From Leishmania mexicana MHOM/GT/2001/U1103 (Eukaryota > Euglenozoa > Kinetoplastea > Trypanosomatida > Trypanosomatidae), in contig NC_018323.1 of the NCBI RefSeq assembly GCF_000234665.1, positions 62,001-126,000 on the forward strand: a stretch of DNA of 64,000 nt, given 5' to 3'. This document shows positions 1 through 9,914 of this stretch, one piece after another (the first letter of the stretch is position 1; each line of letters starts with the position of its first letter). The notes under the pieces were generated by a model. The model was not told the DNA's origin and did no database searches. It was given only the letters and a program-made list of their open reading frames with translations. A program made the position numbers and the translations under genes.

Positions 1-3000
1 CTCATCGCCGACATTAAGCCATCGACACATCCCCACACTCCCATGCTGTAACGAAATTTAGAATACCCCAATATAAAAGTGACTCGAAACCACTCAAAAG
101 GAAGTATATGTAGCTTTTGGTCGCTCTTCTCACGCTCAAAGGAATAATTTGAATGAATGCTACAGTGCAATAATTCCGAAATATCCTCCATGAGAAGCTC
201 GAGCATAAAATCAATTTGTGAAATAGCAGAGGCAAAAAAAAACTCCTTTGTTCCCTACCAGCCACACGGGTCTCTGCGCTGACGTGGAAAAGTGGGTCAT
301 TAACGTGTGACCAGGAACTGAGAAATAGATCAAAAGTCGAAAAGGCAGGTGACCTGAACGCTTGTGCCTCTCGCGTTTTCGTTGAGTGTCAACAGCCATA
401 TATTAAAAGCGTGAAAGAAGCATGGCTTGTCGTTCATCTAGAGTCGCGAGCACACGTACGCCGTCAGTGGAAACGAGAAGAAAAGAAAATCTGTGTAACC
501 AAAAATAACATGTCCTCAGCCAGCAGTTCGGCTTTTCTGTGGAGAACTGAAAACAACATTTTACATATCCTTCAACGCCTCGACTGTCGATGAATAAAGC
601 TTATTGCATCCCTTTTCTCGGGACACTAAAAGCCTCCAAAAAATCAAGCGAGAAATGCAACTATTACTCAGACGACTTGAACAATAAAAGCACAGAAGCG
701 GCTCGAAGTCCAAACGACTAAAGTGTAAACACAAGTATACTTTTCACATTTGCAGCAGACCATTTTTTTGTGTCCACAATGAGCCACCACGTAATTCTTT
801 CCATCACGTAAATGACAGTCAAGTACGTTATGCTATCGAGAAATAGGAAACATATTACTCGTGTCTACAAAAGAGTTCGACAATGGTGACCATTTTCGCC
901 AACCGCTTGTCCAGTAGCGCTAAAATATAGAAAGGGGTACCGCGTCTAAACCAGTCGCTTTGCCAGTTACTGACTCACACTAAAAAGCACAATTTTCTCC
1001 CGCTGATAGGAAGCTTCCGCCACAGTAAAACGCATGAATAACGAAGAGAATAAATCATTGGAGTGAGTATTAGCCCGACCAGGATCTGAGCACACGTAGT
1101 CTCCAGTGCAGCTGAATCGAGATTCGCTCTCGAGGCCTTTTTCAAATCGCTGTAAGTGCTCCTATTCTCAACAAAGAGAAACACGAGAGGAGGAAAAAGC
1201 GAACGGAGTGGTTAAAGAATTCCCTCCTTTCCTGCAGCAAAAAAAATGGAGCACCACCAATGAGATTGACCGTTCGCTGAGTTTACAACTCTGATAGACT
1301 TCCTTTGCTCCCCTGAGCACTTCGTCATTTCGTCATCTCGATGCTAGAACGATTTCTCTAAACCTCAGAAGGCTGTGGTTTCGCGCTTTCCAATATGCAG
1401 CACCGAGGTGCAAGCTCATTATTCAGCTGACACTCAGAGAATAAACCCAGCGGCACAACGCCATCGGTCTCAGTGTCTAAGTACTGACCCAGTAGCGAAA
1501 CAAAAGCACTGCATAGAGTTCTGCCATGAAGAGGTAGATTGGCCTTTTGCTTTCATCAAATGTATCCGGGGAACAACACAGTGCAAGGAGGTCTAACAGT
1601 AAGTAGAAAGCACCGCTCTATCTCGCGTGCTCATGTCATTCATTAAACATCCAGGGCGAAGGAGCCAGTGAAAGCAAAAGTAGGCTAGGCAGCAACTGTG
1701 GTGTGCTAGTGCAGAACGTAACACTTAGCCCAATGAGTTGCTATATGCTAGCACCCACCCATCAACCTCGTTTCCTTGAGGGAGCCGAAAAAGTATAGAG
1801 CTTGCAACGTACTGGCAGGATATCTCTAGGTGGGCCTTTCACAGTTGTTAGAGAACTTCTGAAAAAAAGGATGCTTACTTTACTAACATCTACGCACTTG
1901 CCATAAGCAGTGTGGCCGACAGCTGCATAGACGGAGTGACGGTCAGTGTGTTCTTCAAATCAGCTTTTAGTGAAGCTTTGTAAATACCTGCTCAAAAATT
2001 TTTTTTTGCGTCCCGTTCCAAAAGAAAGCACCGTTTGCTTTTTTTGATCACAGAAGAAAAGATGCTCAGTCACCATTATTTTCGGAGGAAAACCAGGGGA
2101 GGGGCATAACTTCGGCATCACTACGTGTTTTTCCTGAGCCTTTCACTTTTGTGCAACGGAAAATATTCACAAAACAATTACAATTCACCGCCAAGAGGAA
2201 CACTGTAAAGGTTTGCTTTTTCACCTCTAAACAGCCGTTTATCACAGCTTCCTGTCAGCATATTTCGACTGTAAAGGGACGCCAAACTCGGAGAAGGAAG
2301 CAGTACCCCCCCCCCGTTCTCACCCCAAAGCGAAACGCATCACCCTCTGTCTGCATGAAAGGGAGTCGGTCAGTGCTTCTTCGTTCCCCCCCCTTCTTAT
2401 TCTCATGTGCCTCTAGTCTATATCGTCGACCAATAACTTACACTCTTAGCACTCTACGAAGGGCAAGCAAGTGGGTCGCTCAGTACTTGAGTGTGGAGTA
2501 TTCTGTGATCTGTGTTCATGTTTCAATCATGCACCGCTAGAGTTGCACTACATCAGCTTTCAGAAATCGACGGTCATCAAGAATGGATGCCGCGAACGGT
2601 GTTAAGACACCACTGCTTTTTTTCAGCTCGAGGTTTGTTTGTCCTTGGACGATTCTTTCGCATCGAGCGACTCCCGGAAAGCCTAAGGCATCGCACCTGT
2701 CGAAGGCCATTCTGTGTTCTTTTAGTTTCTTTTCGCAAACCGGGGGTGGGGCGAGATGAAGCAGCGATGTTGACGCTGCACAGCGACGAACTGACGGAGC
2801 ACCCGACGTACGTTAAATTGGATCTCACCTGTCTCAACGACATCGAAGATTGCTGAGCGGCATGCTAAGGACCACTTTCCGCACTCAGTGACCGGCAGGT
2901 GCTTGAAACCATTCGATGGGCCGCACTGAGAAGTGATGCTCTCCAGGTAATGCTATAATTCCTCTCTTTAATTAGAAGCAGCTTTGGTGCTCAAAGCTGA

Positions 3001-6000
3001 CTACCCCGTTATCCTTTTTTGGACATGTGGTATTCCATTTGTTGTTCGCCAAAAAAACTAAACAAGGTTCGCTCTCTGTTGATGTGCTCTGGTGACAATC
3101 TATAGGTGTTGTAAGGGCGATTTCGCCTGGACCCTTGCTGGTGTGGTGAAAGAAGAGCGCAGCATGTCCCAGTGAAATGCCTGGCTCAAAACCTTTAATC
3201 AGCTGTTGCTCGTACACTCCATGTTTTGCTAGACTCTGTATGCGGCCTCTTCATTATTTTTTTCGTTTTGGCTAGCATGAAGCATTCAGCCTGCCTTGAA
3301 AAATGTGGACTGTTTTGCCGCTGTATTGAGACTTTTATTTCCCTGTTTGTTCAAGGCCTGATGAAAAGAACGTTTATCTTTGCTGATTGTCAGCCCAGAG
3401 TTGGCCGTCGGGTATTGGTCATACAACAGGAAAGCGACCATGAGCTGCATATTTGCGTTGTATTCAATCTTTCAAGTATTGAGAGTATCGTTCTTCTTTC
3501 ATTTTTCCCTATACCTAGGGTTCAATGAGCTTAGTGACCTCAAAGAGTAGAGCACGCATCACATTCCCTTTGTTTGCTTCTAGTGTTTCAGCGCCAGACT
3601 TGAATCATACTATGTTTGCCTCCAGTGACTCGAATCCAGTAACTCGTTGCCGCTGAGAAAGCCTTGTTGCACCTTCTGGTTTGGCCTTTTCATCTTTGTT
3701 GACTGTTCTGTTGCGTCTTTCTGTCTTTCGTACCTTTTCCAGTGTCTTGACGGTGATGCGGATCGCTGGCTAATCTTGCCATTTTTTTCCTGCATACTGA
3801 AAGTGGACAGGCTCTTCAAATCGCGGAGGAATCAAAACGTTCTACAGCTCCAAGAATCATCTGACGTGAATTTTTACTCGGTCACTCGTCGAAACAATTC
3901 TTTCCTCTCTTGCCTCTTGGTGTCATCTATGTCTCCTTTGCATTTCTTGGGTACGTGTCGATTTGAGTTTCTTCACTGAGGAGACACAGTAACAAGCTGT
4001 GCAGCGCACTCCTGGTGTTCTTGCAATCCATTATCTTATCGGCGAAACAGCCCCTCCTTTGCTGCTTGGTATAGCTTTATAACTGCGCTTTGCTTCGTAC
4101 TTCGAGAACTCCTCAGAGCTGCGTATCTGTTTCGGCCTCAAGCACTGGAGAATGCGAAGTGCCCGTACGGCAGAGAAAAGTACATTTTCGTTGTTAAAAT
4201 GCTGCGACAACATAGTCTTTAGTCTTTTCCTTGTTGAATGAACTTAGTCCACTGTCAAGTGAGCCGTTTACTCCTTTCCGTAAAGCACCTTCTTTTGCTC
4301 TTCCAGGACACTGTTGTTCTTTTTCCCCTCTTTTGTGTATGCTGTACAGCGTTTTCGCTGTGGATAGTGAGAACGAGTCTGCCCGATAAGCAGAAGCACC
4401 GCTTATCTGCGTGCAGCGCCACATAAGTCCATAACACTGGCACCCCAAAGCTTTAAGGGTTGAAAAAGGGGGCGGGTGGTGGCAAGTAGTTTCTTCTCCT
4501 GTTGAAGCTTCAGGAAATTCAATTTCTAGCTCCTTTCTTGTCTAATCCTGGTTCGGCCGCTCTGTGGAGTCACAATCGTGCGGCCCAGGGTAGGGGCTTT
4601 TGACGGATGAATTTGCTTAATGCCGTCATTGAACATGAAAGCTCGGCAGTCGTCTTAAGCCAACAACAAAGAATGATTTGCGGGGCTACAAAGACGGAGG
4701 GTGACGACGATCAGTCTACCGTATCCTTATTGTTTCACTGGGTTTCTGCTCCTTTTTGTCATTCAGGCAGGGTTTCATTGCCTATTTTGAAGTCACGATT
4801 TTTTGTTGGTCAGGTGAATACTTCCATGGTGCAACGGAAAGTGTAGTAAAACTGTTACGAAGGCATGTGTGCACCTACTTTGCAGAGCACCAGTTTAGTT
4901 TCGTATTGGGACAAGTGAAAGAAGCGACGACGTGGAGAAGCGTATAAATATATATGTTTGTCTACCATATTGACTTGGCAGACTCCTTCTTTTTGGAAAA
5001 AAATCCGCCAAGGAAAAAGCCGAGAGACTGGGCTGAAGATGTGAAAGGTTTTTGTATCTTGTGTCGATAACTCGAATGTAATTTTCTGTCATGTGCTTCT
5101 CTGGAGTATGGAACCTTGGAAGAGAGCAAACCAGACCGGTAGAGTGTCACCAGGCCGCTGGTCGTGAAAGGTAGGAATGATAGTGATGACATTACTAAGA
5201 GTTACCATGGGTTATTGCGACTTTCATTCAAGCAAAGAGGTCGTCCGCAATCGGCGTTGCTGTTAGCTCTTTCTGTTTGTTCCCCCTTTCCCTTTTCTGC
5301 ACCGACGGTTCATACCACCCTTTGACTGCAGAAACAGTTGACCTTTAACGCAAGTTTGTTTTCCCCGGTTACTGTCCCTTTGGTGAGTGCAGGCCGTCTA
5401 TGCTTGCATTTCGCGTGTTCAAGCAACAGACTCTGAGTTGGGGAGCGGTGCTAGGCACGATATTCTTTGGCCGGCTGGACGTTTCGACTGTGTTTTTAAA
5501 CCAAGACTTGGTTTATATTTTTTCATTGTTTTTAGTTTGCGTGGACGCATTGCCTGTGCTTTTCCGATGATGGCAACATCCAGTGTCCAGCTGTGAATTT
5601 CGGTGGCCCAAAGTCGGTTCCCATCGACTCACAAAATGCATTGGAGGAGCTTTACGCAACAAGTCGCTGTGACTTTCTTTTGAACCACGCGCCCATGTGG
5701 ATGCGTATATTTTAATAGCTTATCTTCCCAAGAGAACATAAGAAAACATTGTACTGGAATCTTCAGTAACTGTTCTTGAGAGCTCGAGTAATAATAATAA
5801 TGTAGTTACGAAAGCGAACAAAGGGGCGCTTGTTTGGGCGCACAGAAGAGATACAAACAAAACGCCTCACTTTGCGGTTCATTGGCGAGTACTCATTATT
5901 CTGCTGTGAGCTCATACCCGAAGACCCATGCAGAAAGAGGGCTATTGTTTTTGCCGTTTCGAGTCTCTGGTGCATTTTATGGTTCCTGAATATGCTTCTT

Positions 6001-6157
6001 AAGCTTCCCTGCTCATCGCATCCATTTTTTTTTCCGTGTATTGATTTCCTTTACTTTTGTTTGCTGCATCTTCATTTTCATACCACTTTACCTTCTTCCT
6101 CCTTCCATTGATCTCCTGCTGCGAGTATTTTTGCAGTGCCGTATCGTAGATAGCAAA
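1..6157. other. Gene-free AT-rich block, probable divergent strand-switch / transcription-start region
   Basis: About 6.1 kb without a credible gene: no open frame here combines an ATG start, useful length and the strong G/C third-position bias of the real genes to the right. The block is visibly richer in A+T than the rest of the window. Strand composition changes along it. Lines around 1-700 are A-rich on the + strand (for example about 24 A to 10 T in 661-720), whereas 3241-3300 and 3661-3720 are strongly T-rich (about 10 A to 24 T, and 3 A to 30 T). The flip falls at roughly 2.3-3.1 kb. Trypanosomatid transcribed strands are pyrimidine-rich between genes, so the pattern suggests transcription leaving in both directions. 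All genes to the right point away from it. A chromosome-end position is an alternative. Confidence 0.5.
6024..6136 (+). promoter_or_regulatory. Polypyrimidine tract and candidate spliced-leader acceptor for the LYR-domain gene
   Basis: A T/C-dominated tract from about 6024 to 6118 is followed by the first AG at 6124-6125 and a stronger TTTTTGCAG at 6128-6136. The ATG at 6158 lies about 20-30 nt downstream, which would give a short 5' UTR. The pattern is directly visible; its use is inferred. Confidence 0.5.
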
Positions 6158-8233
6158 ATGCTACGACGCTTGTGTGTGCCGCTGCGTGTGGTGGCGGCAG
6201 GGTTGCGCCTCAACTCCTCCAGATCTGGGCCGTCGAAGACGAATGATGGGGGCATTCCTAATGCGACGGGCATGGACAATGCACCTGGGCTTTATGCTGA
6301 GAAGCCTTCCAGTACCTACTGTGAGGAAAAGTACCCCAACAGGATTGAAGAAGTGGATTCTCTCAAGCCACCAACGTACAACTTGCCTCATGACCGATCT
6401 GACAACATCAAGACACCTGAATTCAATACATCTTTAGGAAAGTTTGATCAGGCTCCCTACTTTAGCGGTGGCCCGCCGGCGATGCGATACCACGGCTACA
6501 AACGGGATCCTGCTGGCGAAGGTGTAGACTACCGCGATGTCGTGCCAAAAACACCGATTGAGGACCATCACCCCCACATGGAGTTCCTCTCAGTCACTGG
6601 ACGCCGCGAAGGAAGCACGTTTCTGCTGGCGAACGCTGGTGTAAACTGGGAGCTGAAGGCCGCTGCGATGTCTCTCTACCGCACAATCCTCAAGTCTTTG
6701 CCAATGATTAAGCACTACTACTGGCTGCTCGTTCCCCTTCCGGAGATGAAGAACAAGATTCGCCTCCGCTTTTTGCAGAACCAGCACACGAAAGACCCTG
6801 ACGCGATTCGACACTTGCTTCACAACGGCTGGATGGAGTTTCAGGAGTCTATCATGTTCCGCCGACCCCGCGCGACTGTCGAAAAGTACTTCGAGCACGA
6901 GAGCATGGATGAGCTAGGCAAGCAGTACACCAAGGAGGAAGGCCTGATGAATAGTGAACGCGAGTTCTGGAACGGTGAGGAGCAGCGCCGCGAAGGCCCG
7001 CACAATGGTCACTGGTCGTGGCTTGGTGAGCAGTGCGAGAAAGAGTTTACCAAGATTGCGGGCCGCATCCCGATTTCCTGGTCAGCCTCGAAGGGCTACT
7101 TTGAGAAGGGGCAAGCCGACGGCACGAACTTCTGGGAGAAGAATCTTGACTACGAAGGTTGGTACCTCAAGAACGTCGACCCTGACCGGCAGAATGCGCG
7201 GCGCGAGTTGCAGGGATGGGTTGAGAGCGGCTACAACCAGCCGAAGCACTACGCCAGCAAGAACCGTCGCGGCTACCGCCGCATGGTGAAGGATATTGAG
7301 ACGCTTATGGAGACCTCCATGGAGGATCTGTATACGCACAACCGCGAGCAGCTATTTCAATACCTGATTCGCGAGAGCAGCCCCGAATCCAATCGCATCA
7401 ACGCGGAGCGCACGCTGGCGTACCAGGACGACGACTTCTACTCTACTCGCTTTGAGGAGTACGAGAAGTACCTGAAGCAGGCCATGCGAGAGATGCCGAA
7501 CCCGCGCCTATGGAAGACCGACGCTTTCTACTTCCGTCTGCGCTACCTGCTGGCGCCGTTGGAATACAATTGGGCCAAGGTACCCATCGGCGCGGCCCAA
7601 GAGAAGCTCTTCAACGAGTGGATCTCAGACAACTGCAATTACGCCATCTATACGAGTGACATCTTCGCTCAGATCAAGGCGGATAAGACGCGTAACCCTA
7701 TGGCCAAGACGTGGGCTGACTTCTACACGGAGTTCGATCCCGACGTGCCCGAAACACGCCATCTCCCGTGGTACCACAGGGACTTCGACTACGATCGCCG
7801 CCACAAGTGGGACGAGCGGTGCATGCGGATGAAGCGGTGGGTGCAGAGCGGTACCATTGACGGCAAGCACGCATATTTCGACAGCATCGTTGCCGAGTGG
7901 GAGCAGTACGTGAACCGCCCAGAGCGCTTCCGTGCACCAGACAGCGCCGAGCGCCGCTACGCAGCACCGCGAATGGTACAACTGTACCGTGCCCTGAACC
8001 GCGTGATGGATGTGGCGCTTGCAGACCAGATGAGGCAGACGATCGAGAAGGGTCGCGACCTCAGAAAGATGTCTGTCGAGGACGTGCAGAGGCGGCTTGC
8101 CGCGGCGGACTTCACCAACTTCCGGTTTGAGGTGCCCGTCGTTATTTACCCTGATGGCGTCTCCCAGCCGCAGCTTGGTCTGAATGGCTGCTCTGTCGCC
8201 ACCGCCACCGCCTCCGCGACAGCGGCTGCGTAG
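6158..8233 (+). CDS. Large mitochondrial protein with NDUFA6-like LYR domain (probable complex I subunit)
   Basis: The frame is 691 residues. The frame is open upstream, but 6158 is the first ATG after the splice-like tract. The N-terminus (MLRRLCVPLRVVAAGLRL) is Arg-rich, lacks acidic residues and resembles a mitochondrial presequence. An LYR tripeptide sits at about residues 173-175. The following ~75 residues resemble NDUFA6/B14 in order: a Lys/Arg-rich helix, then IRLRFLQNQHTKDP, IRHLLHNGW, an E-x-QES stretch and a basic VEKYF segment. NDUFA6 is an accessory subunit of respiratory complex I that binds acyl carrier protein through the LYR fold. It is normally ~130 residues, so the ~165-residue leader and ~440-residue charged, aromatic-rich C-terminal extension are unusual; no domain is recognised in the extension. 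Another LYR family member is possible. Identification rests on motif similarity. Confidence 0.7.
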   Translation: MLRRLCVPLRVVAAGLRLNSSRSGPSKTNDGGIPNATGMDNAPGLYAEKPSSTYCEEKYPNRIEEVDSLKPPTYNLPHDRSDNIKTPEFNTSLGKFDQAPYFSGGPPAMRYHGYKRDPAGEGVDYRDVVPKTPIEDHHPHMEFLSVTGRREGSTFLLANAGVNWELKAAAMSLYRTILKSLPMIKHYYWLLVPLPEMKNKIRLRFLQNQHTKDPDAIRHLLHNGWMEFQESIMFRRPRATVEKYFEHESMDELGKQYTKEEGLMNSEREFWNGEEQRREGPHNGHWSWLGEQCEKEFTKIAGRIPISWSASKGYFEKGQADGTNFWEKNLDYEGWYLKNVDPDRQNARRELQGWVESGYNQPKHYASKNRRGYRRMVKDIETLMETSMEDLYTHNREQLFQYLIRESSPESNRINAERTLAYQDDDFYSTRFEEYEKYLKQAMREMPNPRLWKTDAFYFRLRYLLAPLEYNWAKVPIGAAQEKLFNEWISDNCNYAIYTSDIFAQIKADKTRNPMAKTWADFYTEFDPDVPETRHLPWYHRDFDYDRRHKWDERCMRMKRWVQSGTIDGKHAYFDSIVAEWEQYVNRPERFRAPDSAERRYAAPRMVQLYRALNRVMDVALADQMRQTIEKGRDLRKMSVEDVQRRLAAADFTNFRFEVPVVIYPDGVSQPQLGLNGCSVATATASATAAA

Positions 8234-9841
8234 AGGGCGGGTGAAATCCACGTCGCTACGCGTGCATGCCTGAAGAACGCTCCTTGTTCTCATCGTTTTT
8301 GTTTTTCACTGTTATTGTATTTCTTTTTGTAGCGCTGCTTTATATTTTGTTAGACGTCGTACGTCTCCTCCTGGTGCGTGTGTGTCTTGGCAAATGGTTT
8401 GATGCCCCGCCTTTGGGCAGGCGTCTTGTGTTCCCTCTTTTTGTCGGCTTCTTTCCCTCCCTGTGTCTTTCATGCCTCAGGCTCTCTGTCTTATGGTTTT
8501 GTTTCTGCTTAGTAGTAGCTTGCAGCGCGTACTGGGATGTGTACATGTGACGACGTACTTGGAAAGGGAGTACGCTGCTGATGTGGGAGGAGGGAGACAA
8601 GGCGGAAAGAGGGACGTGCTTGCTGCCGCTGAGGACGGTAGAGCACATTATCAGTAGGAGCTGCCCGAGCTGACCTAGTAGGTGAAGAGCATCTTAGGAC
8701 CCGCAGAGGCAACAAAGCAAAGCCTGCACTTCTAGCCCTTGTTTCTCTCCTACCTCGCTCACGGTCACCCACAGCCGCTGAGGAGCGCGTACCACCGGTC
8801 CTTTACCTCTCCCTTTTCCACTCTTGCATAGGTTTGCGTAGAGACACGAGGATACCGTTCCTCCTCTTTGTGCGTTTCATCGGTGCGGCACGCCTGTCTC
8901 CTTTTTCGTTTTAAATTCCGTACTTCTTCCCCTCTCCACTTTAGAGCATCTCGCTCGCACGAGCTTCTTTTCACCGGTGGACCCTAAGCACGAGACTTGA
9001 AGACGAGGTTGGGCTCTGTATCCGTTAGGGATGCCGAGCAATGGGGAAGGTGAGAGATACTGGAGGGTTGCTCCATCTAGCGTAGAGGAGAGGGCGAATT
9101 TTCCTGCATTCAGGGAAGGTAGCTAGCAGCAGTAGTAGTAGCGAGACACGCCTGGTGACGCCGAAGATGTGCATCGAGAACGAAACACAACAAGAGCTCT
9201 AAAAAAAGGTGCTGTTATGTCGAGGGTAGCTGTCATTTTTTTCTTTCTCGTGGCTATACTCCGGGGAGATGTAGACACAGCATGAAAGCCACACGCTGCA
9301 GCGAAGTCTGCTAGCGTGTGTGCTGGGTCAAAGAGAAGGACGCAGGGCAGCTCACTTGCTTGGAATGAAAATGGTGCGTCAACCGCTTCTCACAACAGAC
9401 TTCCTCACCTGTTGCTTGCAGCGCGTGCGCCGATAAGGCGCTCCCCTGTAGAGGCGGAGCGTCGCACAGTGGCGCTTTTGCACACAAACTCGCCACGGGC
9501 GGTGCGAGAGTGCATCACGGGACCGGCAAGACAAACTGCATGATTCCTCTCCGTGCACTGAAATCCTCCTTGCCTTCTTTTTTTTCCGACTATCTTGGCT
9601 ATGATGCTGAGGACGTCTGTGCGTACGCTTTGTAAGTTCCCGTTTGCTGTTGGCCCCTCGCGCGCGCACACATACCCTTGCACACGGCATACAGCGACAG
9701 CATCCTTGACCTGCGCACACACTAGCGCAGTGGGGTTTCCAAAGGTTTTTTTCCATCCTAGAAGACGCAGGTTTTCATTTTCTTCCTTGTGCCCAGAAGC
9801 GCTCATCGTTTTGCTACTCTCTCCATCGTGTTGTGAAGTGA
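8234..9841 (+). other. Intergenic spacer (3' UTR / 5' UTR)
   Basis: About 1.6 kb with no credible gene. The first ~300 bases after the stop are very T-rich. An ATG frame of 94 codons at 8266-8550 encodes only a Leu/Val/Phe-rich run expected from T-rich DNA. No RNA gene or long repeat is recognised. Confidence 0.5.
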
Positions 9842-9909
9842 CCTTCCTTTTCCGTCTTGACGGCATCTTTTTTTTTCGTTACTCCCCCTCCCTTCGCACC
9901 CACTTGCAG
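9842..9909 (+). promoter_or_regulatory. Polypyrimidine tract and candidate spliced-leader acceptor for the GTPase-like gene
   Basis: A nearly continuous pyrimidine tract (9842-9906, with T8 and C5 runs) ends in TTGCAG at 9904-9909, the first strong AG. The ATG is at 9915, so use of this site would leave a 5' UTR of only about five bases plus the spliced leader. An earlier AG may be used instead. Confidence 0.45.
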
Positions 9910-9914
9910 GCAAG

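Noticed and set aside
8266..8550. 94-codon hydrophobic ATG frame after the LYR-domain gene
   Set aside because: Leu/Val/Phe/Cys content follows from T-rich 3' UTR sequence; no conserved pattern or independent splice signal.
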